Shown: piece by piece, positions 43,493 to 52,057 of the stretch | Layout: each line of letters starts with the position of its first letter | Numbering within the stretch: the first letter of the stretch is position 1 | Assembly: GCA_024330185.1 (NCBI GenBank) | Contig: JANDLV010000003.1 | Location: 81,066-145,065, forward strand | DNA from: Candidatus Siliceabacter maunaloa | GTDB taxonomy: Bacteria; Actinomycetota; Thermoleophilia; Solirubrobacterales; Solirubrobacteraceae | Direction: 5' to 3' | Length of the DNA: 64,000 bases | Program-made: the position numbers and the translations under genes | The notes under the pieces: model-generated | The model's database searches: none | What the model saw: the letters and a program-made list of their open reading frames with translations, nothing else | Told to the model about the DNA's origin: nothing

Positions 43493-44797
43493 TCAGGCCT
43501 CGCGGGCCAGGAGGTCGTCCAGGGTCTCGCGGCGCACAGCGACGCGGGCGTCGCCGTCGCGGCACAGGATCACCGGCGGGCGCGGGACCCCGTTGTAGGT
43601 GTTGGCCATAGCGTGGCCGTAGGCGCCGGTGGCGGGCATGGCGACCACGTCGCCGGGGCGAGGGTCGGCCAGATGGGCGTCGTGGACCAGCACGTCGCCC
43701 GACTCGCAGTGCTTGCCGGCCAGCCTGCACGCGGCCTCGCCGCCGTGGCGGCCCACCACCTCGGCCTCGTAGGGCGCGCCGTAGAGCATCGGGCGCAGGT
43801 TGTCGGCCATGCCCCCGTCGACGGCGACCCAGGTGGACACGTTGCGCTTGACCGTCTGGACGGTGTAGAGGGTCACGCCCGCGTTGGCGGTCAGCGCGCG
43901 CCCTGGCTCGTCGAGGATCACCTTGCCCGCGCCCAGGTGCTCCTCCACCGCCCCCACCTTGGCGTCGACGTAGTCCTCGACCGAGGGCACCTGGTGGGCG
44001 GCTGTGTAGGCGACGCCCAGCCCCCCGCCGACGTCGATCACGGGGAGGTCATCGCCCAGGCCGTGGAGCATGGCGATGGCCGCACGGAAGGGCTCGAGGT
44101 CGAGGATCTGCGAGCCGATGTGAAGGTGCAGCCCGTCGAGCTGGAGGGCCGCAGAGCCGGCCAGGCGGTCGATCGCGCGGCGCGTGTCGCCCAGCGACAG
44201 CCCGAACTTGGAGTCCGACTGGCCCGTGGAGATCTTGTCGTGGGTGTCGCCGCGCACTCCCGGGGTGACGCGCAGCAGCACCCGCTGGCGCACGCCGCGT
44301 TCGCGCGCCAGGGCCTCGGTGCGCTCCAGGTCGTCCAGGCCATCGAGCACGATCAGCCCGATGCCGGCGTCCAGCGCCATGGCCAGCTCGGCGGCCGACT
44401 TGGCGTTGCCGTGCAGCAGGATCCGCTCCGGCGCGAAGCCCGCGCGCAGCGCGAGGTGCAACTCGCCGGAGGAGGCCACGTCGCAGCCCAGCCCCTCCTC
44501 GCCCAGGATGCGCAGCACGGCGGTGCACGGGAAGGCCTTGGAGGCGAAGAAGGTCTCGCTGCGCCCGGCGTGGCGCACAGCGAAGGCGTCGCGGAACGCA
44601 CGCGCACGCTCACGCAGGTCGCCCTCAGCCACCACGTAGGCGGGCGTCCCGAACTCCCGCGCGAGCTCCAGGGCGTCGCAGCCACCCACCTGCAGCACCC
44701 CCCGCTCGTCCAGCGCGCTGTGCGTGGGCCACACGTGGGAGAGCTGGCGGGAGGTCGTGGCGGCGGACACGGGAAGTCGGGGAGTATGCCGGGCCAT
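43493..44797 (-). CDS. lysA: Diaminopimelate decarboxylase
   Basis: 434 residues, alanine racemase-type TIM barrel. PLP Lys in ETFFASKAFPC, glycine-rich loop in VIDVGGGLGVAY, active-site Cys in AGKHCESGDVL and AYGHAMANTYNG. It makes L-lysine from meso-diaminopimelate. The first ATG (44797) forms CATG with the start of the divergent hydrolase; GTG about nine codons later (VSAATTSRQL) is an alternative that would leave a short promoter gap. Confidence 0.93.
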   Translation of the reverse strand: MARHTPRLPVSAATTSRQLSHVWPTHSALDERGVLQVGGCDALELAREFGTPAYVVAEGDLRERARAFRDAFAVRHAGRSETFFASKAFPCTAVLRILGEEGLGCDVASSGELHLALRAGFAPERILLHGNAKSAAELAMALDAGIGLIVLDGLDDLERTEALARERGVRQRVLLRVTPGVRGDTHDKISTGQSDSKFGLSLGDTRRAIDRLAGSAALQLDGLHLHIGSQILDLEPFRAAIAMLHGLGDDLPVIDVGGGLGVAYTAAHQVPSVEDYVDAKVGAVEEHLGAGKVILDEPGRALTANAGVTLYTVQTVKRNVSTWVAVDGGMADNLRPMLYGAPYEAEVVGRHGGEAACRLAGKHCESGDVLVHDAHLADPRPGDVVAMPATGAYGHAMANTYNGVPRPPVILCRDGDARVAVRRETLDDLLAREA

Positions 44798-45512
44798 GCC
44801 CGCCGGCTACCGCCCCGACGACGCGCTGCTACCCGCGGAGCTCGCCCGGCGCGATGGCCTGGCCTACGCTCTGTTTCTGCCCGAGAGCCCGCCCTCGGCC
44901 GGGCTGGTCGTGCTCCACGGGGCCGACTCGGCCAAGGAGAGCCACTATGACTTCGCGCGCCTGGCCGCGGCCTCGGGCCCGGCCGCGCTGTGCTTCGACC
45001 TGCGCGGGCACGGCGACAGCGAGGGAGCGCTGGGCGCCGGCGCGCTGAGCGATGTGGCGGCGATGGCCGGCCGCGTGCGTGAAGCCTGTGGCGGCGGGCC
45101 GGTGGCCCTGCGTGGTTCCTCCATGGGTGGATGGCTGGCGCTCTGCGCAGCGCAGACCGCGCGGGCCGCCGCAGTCGTGGCCATCTGCCCGGCGACCGGC
45201 TCGGGGCTGCGCCGCGGCGTGCGCGAGGGGCGCTTCGCCTTCCATGCCGACGCCGATGGCTTCGAGGCGCTGGCCGGCGAGCACGACGAGCTCGCCGCCG
45301 CGGCGGCGCTGGGCGAGCGCCTGCTGCTCCTGCACGCCGAGGGCGACGAGCAGGTCCCGGTCACCGTCTCGGCCGAGCTGCACGCCGCCGCGCCGGGCAG
45401 CCGGTTCATCCGCGTGCCCGGCGGCCATCACCGCTCGATCCAGCACGACGGCGAGCTGCAGGCGGCCAGCCTGCGCTGGCTGCTCTGCGGGCTGGTCAAC
45501 AGCAGCAGCTGA
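44796..45512 (+). CDS. Alpha/beta hydrolase
   Basis: 239 codons. Oxyanion GLVVLHGADSAKESHYD, D in CFDLRGHGDSEG, nucleophile elbow ALRGSSMGGWLALCA, acid in LLHAEGDEQVP and His in VPGGHHRSIQHD. Similar to dienelactone hydrolase/acyl esterases with unknown substrate. Start ATG at 44796 overlaps the lysA start on the opposite strand, an extreme compaction. Confidence 0.85.
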   Translation: MPAGYRPDDALLPAELARRDGLAYALFLPESPPSAGLVVLHGADSAKESHYDFARLAAASGPAALCFDLRGHGDSEGALGAGALSDVAAMAGRVREACGGGPVALRGSSMGGWLALCAAQTARAAAVVAICPATGSGLRRGVREGRFAFHADADGFEALAGEHDELAAAAALGERLLLLHAEGDEQVPVTVSAELHAAAPGSRFIRVPGGHHRSIQHDGELQAASLRWLLCGLVNSSS

Positions 45513-45562
45513 GCCTGCATGCACCGATTCTCGCGGCGGCTGCGCCACAGGCGGAACCGGGC

Positions 45563-45767
45563 TCAGGCGCCGAGGGCACGGATCGGCGACAGCACCGCTG
45601 GCGCCAGACGAGGCGCCGGAGTCGATCCGCACTTCCTCCAGCCGGGCGTCGATCGCGTCGAGGATGATCGCCGCGACCGACCGGCCCGACGCGTCGGCCT
45701 CCTGCTGGAGGCGGCGGTAGCGCTCCTCGTCGAGGACACGCGCCTTGGCAGCTGCGCCGAGCGTCAA
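45563..45767 (-). pseudogene. vapBC remnant: RHH antitoxin start joined to toxin end
   Basis: TTG at 45767 overlaps the stop of the DUF2786 gene (TTGA) and reads MTLGAAAKARVLDEERYRRL QQEADASGRSVAAIILDAID, very similar to the antitoxin at 41.5 kb. After about 15 more residues another frame ends with IRALGA and a stop at 45563-45565. The 15 bases before it (GAGGGCACGGATCG) also match the end of the 40.8 kb toxin. The middle of the module is deleted. Confidence 0.7.
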
Positions 45768-47197
45768 GCGACCTGGCCGGCGCCCTCGATGGCGCCGCCA
45801 CCGCCGATATCGGCCACGTCGCCGAAGAGGGTTCCGGCGTACCACCCCTCACCGTCGGTGGCACTGGGCGAGAACGAACCCATCTCGGGGAAGGCGGCCT
45901 CCGCCGCCCGCTCGGCAGCGGCGTCGCGCTCGGCGAGTAGGGGTACCAGAGCGGTCCCCGTCTCGCAGCCGGCGGCCGTGACGGTCGCTGCGACGGTGTC
46001 GCACAGACGCCGGGCGATGCGGGTGGCGAAGGCCACCAGGAACGAGCGCCGGAATCGGGTGGTGCGGCTGCGCCCGTACCGGTCGTGCTTCGAGCCCTCT
46101 CGCCGCAACGCCATGGTGGCCTGGACGAGAAGTGACGTGAACAGTTCCTCGACCGCGTCGAGCTCGTCGGCGAAGCCGAATGCGGTGGTGAATCCGAGGC
46201 CTTTCGACCAGACCGCCCGGCAGCCGTTGGCGGCGGCGATCCCGGCGAGCAGGACCGCCTTGGCATCGGCGTACGGGTCGTCGACCGCGATGCGCCGTCC
46301 CACCGGGGTCGACCGGGGCCCGGGGGCGTCGGCCTCGAGCAGTGCCCGGTCGATGCGGTGGCGGGCCATCAGCTCCTGAGCCTTGGCCGTCAGCGCCTCC
46401 GCCTCGGCGTCGAAGGTGGTCGACTCGGCCTTGGCCAACAGCGCCCGGACCTTGCCCAGTACCGAGGGCGGCAAGGTGGCGGCATCGACGTGCCCGCCGG
46501 TGCGCCAGCGTGACGGCGGATCCACCAGCTGTGGCAGTTGAGGTAGCGACGTCAGGAGCGCCATCAGCCGCACCGCCGCACTCAAGGCCTCGGGCCACTC
46601 GCCGCCGAGCTGACGGAGGTAGGTGGTACCCGGTGACCAGTCGCGTCGGGCCTCGATCCGCTCGAGCTGAGCCATCCACGCCGGCGCCGCGCGCCGGCCG
46701 AGGTTCTCGTAGGTCCCCGCCTGGGAGGCGATGACCCAGCGGGCGAGGCCGACCTCGGTCCGCCCCAGGCGACGGGCGACGAGACGGTCGATGTCGGCCG
46801 GCTCCCACCCGTCCTCCCACAGCGCGCCGATCTGGGTCTCGACGCGCTCGAGCACCTCCCGGGCGACCCGGACCGGCGCCTCGCCGGCGAGCACGGCGAC
46901 GGCCCGGGCGGCAAGCGCGGCGTTATCCGACTGCTCCGCCTGTACGGCGATGAGGAATCGGTCACCGGGCGTGAACCATGGATCACCGGATGCGAACGGT
47001 CGGCCGCGGGTACCGGACCACGACGGGTTGTCGCAGGCGCCCGGAGCGCGGGACGAACCCTTCGCCTGCTTGCGCCTACGAACCTTCGCCGCGCGTCGTT
47101 GGCGGTTAGCCTTACCCATGGCCCACTTGTAGCCGCTCCGCCGGACGGCATCGCGGAAGGCCTCGATCTGCCGAGCCGGTGAGTCCCAGCCGGTCAT
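45764..47197 (-). CDS. DUF2786-domain protein
   Basis: 478 codons. A Lys/Arg-rich N-terminus (KANRQRRAAKVRRRKQAKG) precedes a helical repeat region with RVETQIGALWEDGWEPADID. The DUF2786 core is KVRALLAKAESTTFDAEAEA LTAKAQELMARHRIDRALL, followed by an acidic/aromatic region (GFADELDAVEELFTSLL). Family members have no assigned biochemical function; a DNA- or RNA-binding role is suggested by the basic N-terminus. Start ATG at 47197 next to a region without other genes. Confidence 0.88.
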   Translation of the reverse strand: MTGWDSPARQIEAFRDAVRRSGYKWAMGKANRQRRAAKVRRRKQAKGSSRAPGACDNPSWSGTRGRPFASGDPWFTPGDRFLIAVQAEQSDNAALAARAVAVLAGEAPVRVAREVLERVETQIGALWEDGWEPADIDRLVARRLGRTEVGLARWVIASQAGTYENLGRRAAPAWMAQLERIEARRDWSPGTTYLRQLGGEWPEALSAAVRLMALLTSLPQLPQLVDPPSRWRTGGHVDAATLPPSVLGKVRALLAKAESTTFDAEAEALTAKAQELMARHRIDRALLEADAPGPRSTPVGRRIAVDDPYADAKAVLLAGIAAANGCRAVWSKGLGFTTAFGFADELDAVEELFTSLLVQATMALRREGSKHDRYGRSRTTRFRRSFLVAFATRIARRLCDTVAATVTAAGCETGTALVPLLAERDAAAERAAEAAFPEMGSFSPSATDGEGWYAGTLFGDVADIGGGGAIEGAGQVA

Positions 47198-47387
47198 CAC
47201 ATGCCACCTCCGGAGCATTCTCGTCCGGCTGCAAGACAAGATGACGGTCAGGAATCGCGCGGCGTCCGTCGGGCCGATCACATCAGGCTCCCGGCAACTC
47301 GCGGCTCTCGGGATTGGACGAACAAACCTCGTCGCCCTCCCGGGGAACTTCGTCGGGCTGATCCTCGGCGGGGCCTTACCTGCCTTC
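47198..47387. other. Intergenic upstream of iron box
   Basis: 190 bases between the divergent DUF2786 and permease genes. It probably contains promoters for both. Apart from the iron boxes at the right edge I recognise no site. Confidence 0.4.
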
Positions 47388-47415
47388 ATAGGCAACCCTA
47401 ATTCGGTATACCTAA
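47388..47415. promoter_or_regulatory. Tandem IdeR/DtxR-like iron boxes
   Basis: Two adjoining 14-base sites: ATAGG-CAAC-CCTAA (47388-47401) and TTCGG-TATA-CCTAA (47402-47415). They match the palindrome TTAGG-N4-CCTAA found at three other iron loci and the core of the DtxR/IdeR consensus. The second site ends four bases before the ATG of the first permease, so bound repressor would cover the start; the transcript may be leaderless. Confidence 0.65.
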
Positions 47416-47419
47416 GACC

Positions 47420-48511
47420 ATGGGTGGTCCCGCAACCGTCGAGCATCCGCTGCCCACGGGGAGCCCGGCTGCGGGCATCGCCGACACGGAGCCGCGCCGG
47501 CGGGGCGCCCTGGGGCGCGGGTGGACGCGGGCGGCCGGGTTCGGCGTCGTCGCGCTCGCGCTGGCGGGCGCCGCGCTGGCCTCGATCGCCGTGGGATCGC
47601 TCTCCATCCCCGTCGAGGAGGTGGTGCGAGCCTTCATCGCGTTCGACAACTCCGACGAGCATGTCGTGGTGCGCGAGCTGCGCGGCCCCCGCACGCTGGT
47701 GGCCATCGCGGTGGGTGCCAGCCTGGGCGTCGCTGGCGCGGTGATGCAGGGGATGACGCGCAACCCGCTGGCCGACCCGGGCATCCTGGGCATCGAGGCC
47801 GGTGCGGCGCTGGCCGTGGTCTGCGCGATCTTCCTGCTCGGCGTCTCCACGGTGACCGGACACGTGTGGTTCGCGCTGGGCGGCGCGGCGATCGCGGGGA
47901 CGGTTGTCTACGCCCTGGGCACGGCCGGGCGCTCGGGCGGCACGCCGGTGACCCTGGCCCTGGCCGGCGCGGCGCTGGCGGCGCTGCTGAGCGCTATCAC
48001 CTCGGCGATCATCGTGCTCGACGCCCAGACGCTGGACGAGTTCCGCTTCTGGGTGGTCGGCTCGGTGGCCGGTCGCGGCCTCGACGTCCTCACGGGAGCG
48101 CTGTCCTTCCTCGCGGTGGGGCTGGTCTTGGGCCTGGCGTCCGGGCGCGCGCTCAACGCGCTCTCGCTTGGCGACGACGTCGCCCGCTCTCTGGGCCAGC
48201 GGGTGGCGTGGGCCAAGGCGCGCGCCGCGGCAGGGGTGGTGCTGCTGGCCGGCGGCGCGGTGGCGGTGGCCGGCCCGGTGGGCTTCATCGGGCTGACCGT
48301 GCCCCACGTCGCGCGGGCCATCGTCGGCCCGGACTACCGCTGGCTGCTGCCCTACAGCGCCCTGCTGGGAGCGATCCTCATCCTGGTCGCCGACGTCGTC
48401 GGGCGGGTCGTGGCCCGTCCCGCCGAGGTGCAGGTGGGTATCGTCATGGCGCTGATCGGCGCTCCCGTGTTCATCGCGCTCGTGCGCCGCCGTCGGATGG
48501 CCGAGCTGTGA
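47420..48511 (+). CDS. Iron-siderophore ABC permease (FecCD)
   Basis: 363 residues, ~9 membrane helices after an N-terminal cytoplasmic segment. Family motifs: VRELRGPRTLVAIAVGASLG, GAVMQGMTRNPLADPGILGI, EFRFWVVGSVAGR, GPVGFIGLTVPHVARAIVGPD (the conserved EAA-like loop), RPAEVQVGIVMALIGAPVF. It forms the heterodimeric importer with the next gene. Iron repression via the adjacent boxes is likely. GTGA overlap couples it to the second permease. Confidence 0.93.
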   Translation: MGGPATVEHPLPTGSPAAGIADTEPRRRGALGRGWTRAAGFGVVALALAGAALASIAVGSLSIPVEEVVRAFIAFDNSDEHVVVRELRGPRTLVAIAVGASLGVAGAVMQGMTRNPLADPGILGIEAGAALAVVCAIFLLGVSTVTGHVWFALGGAAIAGTVVYALGTAGRSGGTPVTLALAGAALAALLSAITSAIIVLDAQTLDEFRFWVVGSVAGRGLDVLTGALSFLAVGLVLGLASGRALNALSLGDDVARSLGQRVAWAKARAAAGVVLLAGGAVAVAGPVGFIGLTVPHVARAIVGPDYRWLLPYSALLGAILILVADVVGRVVARPAEVQVGIVMALIGAPVFIALVRRRRMAEL

Positions 48512-49593
48512 GCGTCCAGGCGCAAGCCCACGACGACCTGCCGGCCGCGCGGGGCCGCGTGACGCTGCGCCTGGGCCGCCCGCTGGCGGTGTCCCGACGG
48601 CTGGACCTGCGCGTCACACTGTGCTGCGCGGGGCTGGCGCTGGCCGGCTTCGTGGTCCTCGGTGTGACCCTGATCGTCGGCGAGTTCCCGCTGCCGCCGG
48701 GGGAGGTGGTGGCCACGCTGCTGGGGCAGGGCGCCCAGGCCGACGAGTTCATCGTCCTCACGCTGCGCCTCCCCCGCGCGCTGGTGGCCATCCTGGCCGG
48801 TGGCGCGCTGGCCGTGTCGGGGCACATCTTCCAGACGCTGGTGCGCAACCCGCTGGCCTCGCCGGACATCATCGGTGTCACCAGCGGGGCGGCCCTGGTC
48901 GCGGTGGGCATCATCGTCCTGGGCGCCGGCAGCACGCTGGTGCCCTTCGGCGCCCTGGCCGGCGCGACCGTGGCGGCCACGCTGGTCTACCTCCTGGCCT
49001 GGCGCGGCGGGGTCTCCCCCTACCGCCTGGTGCTGGTGGGCATCGGCATCGCCGCCGCCTGCGGCGCGGGCACCTCCTACCTGCTGGTGCGCGGCGAGCT
49101 GGCCGACGTCCAGCAGGCCACCGTCTGGCTGGTGGGCAGCCTCAACGGCCGCTCGTGGAGCGACGTCGGGCCGCTGAGCGTCGCGCTAGCGCTGCTGCTG
49201 CCCCTCGCCGCGGCGCTCGCCCGCTCGTTGGACGCGCTGAGCCTGGGCGAGGACGCCGCCACCGCGCTGGGCGTGCGCGTCGGCCGCGCGCGCCTCGGTC
49301 TGGTCGCCGTGGGCGCCGCGCTGGCCGCTGTCGCCGTCGCCGCCACCGGCCCGATCGGCTTCGTGGCCTTCATCGCCCCCCACATCGCCCGCCGCCTGGC
49401 CGACCGCACCGGCTCCGCCGTGCTGCCCGTCGCCGCGCTGAGCGGCGCGGTCCTCGTGCTCACCGCCGACCTCGTCGCCGGCCTCGTGCTCGCCCCCACC
49501 CAGCTCCCCGTGGGCATCGTGACCGTCGTACTGGGCGCCCCCTACTTCCTGTTCCTGCTCCAGCGCGCCAACCGGGTGGGCGCCGGAGCCTGA
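48508..49593 (+). CDS. Iron-siderophore ABC permease (FecCD)
   Basis: 362 codons. LRLPRALVAILAGGALAVSG, IFQTLVRNPLASPDIIGVTSG, TVWLVGSLNGRSWSD, TGPIGFVAFIAPHIARRLAD and LPVGIVTVVLGAPYF are FepG/FecD signatures. GTG start overlapping the stop of the first permease; together they form a heterodimeric channel. No ATPase gene immediately follows; the nearest is at 53331. Confidence 0.93.
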   Translation: MSVQAQAHDDLPAARGRVTLRLGRPLAVSRRLDLRVTLCCAGLALAGFVVLGVTLIVGEFPLPPGEVVATLLGQGAQADEFIVLTLRLPRALVAILAGGALAVSGHIFQTLVRNPLASPDIIGVTSGAALVAVGIIVLGAGSTLVPFGALAGATVAATLVYLLAWRGGVSPYRLVLVGIGIAAACGAGTSYLLVRGELADVQQATVWLVGSLNGRSWSDVGPLSVALALLLPLAAALARSLDALSLGEDAATALGVRVGRARLGLVAVGAALAAVAVAATGPIGFVAFIAPHIARRLADRTGSAVLPVAALSGAVLVLTADLVAGLVLAPTQLPVGIVTVVLGAPYFLFLLQRANRVGAGA

Positions 49594-49613
49594 CCCAGCG
49601 ATCGGAGGATCCC

Positions 49614-49673
49614 ATGACCCGACACCCACCCGCCCGCCGGCGAGATCGACCTCAAGCGAGGGCTGTGGCATGA
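49614..49673 (+). CDS. 19-residue leader-like ORF
   Basis: A strong GGAGG ribosome site seven bases before ATG, a basic peptide MTRHPPARRRDRPQARAVA, and a stop that overlaps the start of the next gene (ATGA). It may drive coupled translation of the next small protein, or be the remnant of a binding-protein N-terminus. Confidence 0.45.
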   Translation: MTRHPPARRRDRPQARAVA

Positions 49674-49909
49674 GCACCACCCCGGTCCACGTGTGCGACG
49701 CCTGCGAGGCGTGCTGGTGGGGTGCGAGCAAGCGCGACGTGCTCGACGAGGGCTGGAAGTTCCATGACGCCAAGCGCGGACGGATACTCGTGGTGTGCGG
49801 CGACTGCGAGGCGCGCTTCGCCCAGCGCCGCGCGATCCGCCGTGCCCCGGCGGCGCTCGTCTGGGCCTGCGCTTGCGAGGCGGCCGTGTGGGAGCCCAGC
49901 GCACGATGA
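49670..49909 (+). CDS. Small Cys/Trp-rich protein
   Basis: 79 residues with HVCDACEACWWGASK, VVCGDCEARFAQRR and VWACACEAAVW: eight Cys in CxxCxxC, CxxC and CxC arrangements, probably binding zinc or an iron-sulfur cluster. Coupled by ATGA to genes on either side within the iron uptake operon. I know no named family; it may help reduce or release siderophore-bound iron. Confidence 0.65.
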   Translation: MSTTPVHVCDACEACWWGASKRDVLDEGWKFHDAKRGRILVVCGDCEARFAQRRAIRRAPAALVWACACEAAVWEPSAR

Positions 49910-50112
49910 CGCGCCGCGCCGCTCGTCTAGGAGAGACCCAGGGCAACGACCCGCAGCGCGTCGACCACCATTGCCTTGCGCCCGACGTCGGGCAGCGGCG
50001 CCCAAATGACCTCCCCGCGCAGGTGCTGTCGCTGCCCCAGCCGGTCTATAACGGCGGCCACCACTACGCCGCGACCACGCTGTTGCGCGAGCTGGCGGAG
50101 GCCGCGGCATGA
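49906..50112 (+). CDS. Small hypothetical protein
   Basis: 68 residues, MTRRAARLGETQGNDPQRVD then HHCLAPDVGQRRP, YNGGHHYAATTLLRELAEAA. His/Cys-containing (HHC, GGHHY), with a C-terminal helix. Starts at ATGA with the previous gene and stops at ATGA with the next, so it is surely translated if the neighbours are. Function unknown. Confidence 0.6.
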   Translation: MTRRAARLGETQGNDPQRVDHHCLAPDVGQRRPNDLPAQVLSLPQPVYNGGHHYAATTLLRELAEAAA

Positions 50113-51029
50113 TCAGCCGCCGCCCCGACGCCTGCACGCGCCTGTCGGCCGGCAACGGCGAGCCGCTGCACGGGATGGCGCCGGCCGCCGCCCAGGCCTA
50201 CCTGGCCGTCGAGGAGACCCAGCCGTGGGGTCCATACGGGGCCGGGCGCAGCGAGTGCCTGCCCGCCGCGCTGCGCGAGGTCTGCGACGAGCTTGGTGTG
50301 CGGCTGCTGCTCATCCGTCGCGCCGGCCGCTACGAGCCGCGGCGGCGCACGGTGCTGGCGGCCTACGCCGACTACTACGACGGATGGGTCCACACCAGCT
50401 CGGTCGCCGACCCGCGCGAGCTGCTGGAGCTCGACCTCGGCGCGCTGGCGGCCGGGCGGCCGCCGCCGGGCACCCGGCCCCACGACGCGTCCGCCGTGCT
50501 GGCCTGCACCCACGGCACGGTCGACCCGTGCTGCGCGGAGATCGGACGGCCGGTCGCCCGCGCGCTGCACGACGCCCTGGGCGACGCGCTGTGGCAGTGC
50601 AGCCACCTGGGCGGCTGTCGCTTCGCGGCCAGCGCGCTGGTGCTGCCGCGCGGGATCATGCTGGGGCGCCTGGTGCCCGCCACGGCGCCGCGGGTGGTCG
50701 GCGCGGCGATCGCCGGCCACCTCGAGCTCGACCACTACCGCGGGCGCCCCGGCGCGCCGCAGGCCGTGCAGGTCGCCGAGGCCCATCTGCGCCGGCGCCT
50801 GGGCCTCTACGAGCTCGACGACATCGCCGTGCTCGACCACCGCAGCGCCCGCCGCGGCGAGCCCGAGACCATCCACCTGCGCGCGGGCACGCGCGCCTAC
50901 GCGCTGCGCCTAGCCCTCGAGGCGCTTCCCACGCGCCCCCACGGCTGCGGCGACGACGAGCCCCTGAGCCTCGAGGTCCACCGCGTCGTTGACTGCCAGC
51001 GCGCCCACGCCGTCGAGAGCACCGCATGA
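50109..51029 (+). CDS. Sucrase/ferredoxin-like protein
   Basis: 306 residues. The signature CTHGTVDPCCAEIGRPVARA...LWQCSHLGGCRFAASALVLPRG matches the sucrase/ferredoxin-like family, with Cys and His positions that could hold a [2Fe-2S] cluster. The N-terminus (GPYGAGRSECLPAALREVCDE) and a C-terminal domain (LRLALEALPTRPHGCGDDEPL) flank it. In an iron-siderophore operon a reductive iron-release role is plausible, but unproved. Start ATG overlaps the previous stop. Confidence 0.85.
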   Translation: MISRRPDACTRLSAGNGEPLHGMAPAAAQAYLAVEETQPWGPYGAGRSECLPAALREVCDELGVRLLLIRRAGRYEPRRRTVLAAYADYYDGWVHTSSVADPRELLELDLGALAAGRPPPGTRPHDASAVLACTHGTVDPCCAEIGRPVARALHDALGDALWQCSHLGGCRFAASALVLPRGIMLGRLVPATAPRVVGAAIAGHLELDHYRGRPGAPQAVQVAEAHLRRRLGLYELDDIAVLDHRSARRGEPETIHLRAGTRAYALRLALEALPTRPHGCGDDEPLSLEVHRVVDCQRAHAVESTA

Positions 51030-51124
51030 CCCCCTCCATCCACCACCGACCGCAAGGAGCCGCGATGACCCTCCCCCTCGACCGTCCCACCACGGGCGCC
51101 CTGCTCGTCCCACGGCGGCGCTGA
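51026..51124 (+). CDS. Short ORF before binding protein
   Basis: From ATG at 51026 (coupled to the previous stop) a frame reads MTPSIHHRPQGAAM then TLPLDRPTTGALLVPRRR. A second start at 51065 has AAGGAG 7 bases upstream. It resembles the N-terminus of the twin-arginine binding proteins at 52.7 and 61.2 kb (MTTALLD, MTLTLEPPP), so it is probably a truncated relic or a leader. Ends six bases before the next gene. Confidence 0.4.
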   Translation: MTPSIHHRPQGAAMTLPLDRPTTGALLVPRRR

Positions 51125-51130
51125 CTCGAG

Positions 51131-52057
51131 ATGGTCCGCCTCGCCTGTGCCCTCTCGCTGCTCGCCGTCGTGCTCGTGCTCGGCTGCGGAGGCGAGGCCG
51201 GGCCGTCGGCGGCCACGGAGACCCGAACCGTCGAGCACGCCAAGGGCACCGCTCGCGTCCTGGCACAGCCCCAACGCGTCGTCGTCCTCGACACCGGCGA
51301 GCTCGACAGCGCGGTGGCGCTGGGCGTGACGCCCGTAGGCGCGGCCGAGGGCATCGAGGGCGAGGGGCTACTCGAGTACCTGGAAGACCGGGCCGCGGGG
51401 GTCGAGCTCGTGGGGACGACCCAAGCGCCCAACCTCGAGGCGGTGGCCGCGCTGCGTCCCGACCTGATCCTCTCCAGCCGGCTGCGTAACGAGGACATCT
51501 ACGACGAGCTGCAGGCCATCGCGCCCACCGTCTTCACCGAGACGGTGGGCGTGGCGTGGAAGGAGAACTTCGCCCTGCACGCCCGCGCGCTGGGCCGCGA
51601 GGAACGCGGGCGCGCACTGCTCGCCGAGTACGACGAGCGGGCCGGGAGGATCGCCGAGCAGATCGACGGGCGCTCGATCGGGTTCATCCGATTCTTTCCC
51701 GGCGAGATCCGCGCCTACCAACGCGGCTCATTCGCCGGCTCCGTGCTGGACGACGTGGGCGCCCGCCGCCCCCCATCGCAGCGCGACACCGAGGAGACCT
51801 TCGAGGAGATCTCAAGCGAGCGCGTGAGCAGCGCCGACGCCGACCTGCTGCTCTACAGCGCCTTTGGGCCCGAGAACGACACGCAGCTGGCTGCCGTCGT
51901 CGACTCTCCGCGGTGGCGGCGCCTGGACGCGGTGCGCCGCGGCGCCGCCACCCGCGTCGACGACGACATCTGGGGGCTCGGCATCGGCATCGGGGCGGCC
52001 CAGCGCGTCCTGGACGACCTCGAGCGGCTTGCCGGATCCGAGAGGCCTGCTCCGTGA
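51131..52057 (+). CDS. Iron-siderophore ABC substrate-binding lipoprotein
   Basis: 308 residues. The lipobox is LAVVLVLGCGG; the FecB/FepB fold includes RTVEHAKGTARVLAQPQRVVVL, PNLEAVAALRPDLILSSR, YDELQAIAPTVF, GSVLDDVGARRPPSQ and VLDDLERLAGSE. The protein would be anchored in the membrane and deliver the ferric siderophore to the permeases. Complete length, no frameshift. Followed by a broken copy of another binding protein's C-terminus. Confidence 0.9.
   Translation: MVRLACALSLLAVVLVLGCGGEAGPSAATETRTVEHAKGTARVLAQPQRVVVLDTGELDSAVALGVTPVGAAEGIEGEGLLEYLEDRAAGVELVGTTQAPNLEAVAALRPDLILSSRLRNEDIYDELQAIAPTVFTETVGVAWKENFALHARALGREERGRALLAEYDERAGRIAEQIDGRSIGFIRFFPGEIRAYQRGSFAGSVLDDVGARRPPSQRDTEETFEEISSERVSSADADLLLYSAFGPENDTQLAAVVDSPRWRRLDAVRRGAATRVDDDIWGLGIGIGAAQRVLDDLERLAGSERPAP

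Noticed and set aside
47521..48507. Upstream extension of the second permease frame
   Set aside because: It is out of frame with, and inside, the first permease gene.
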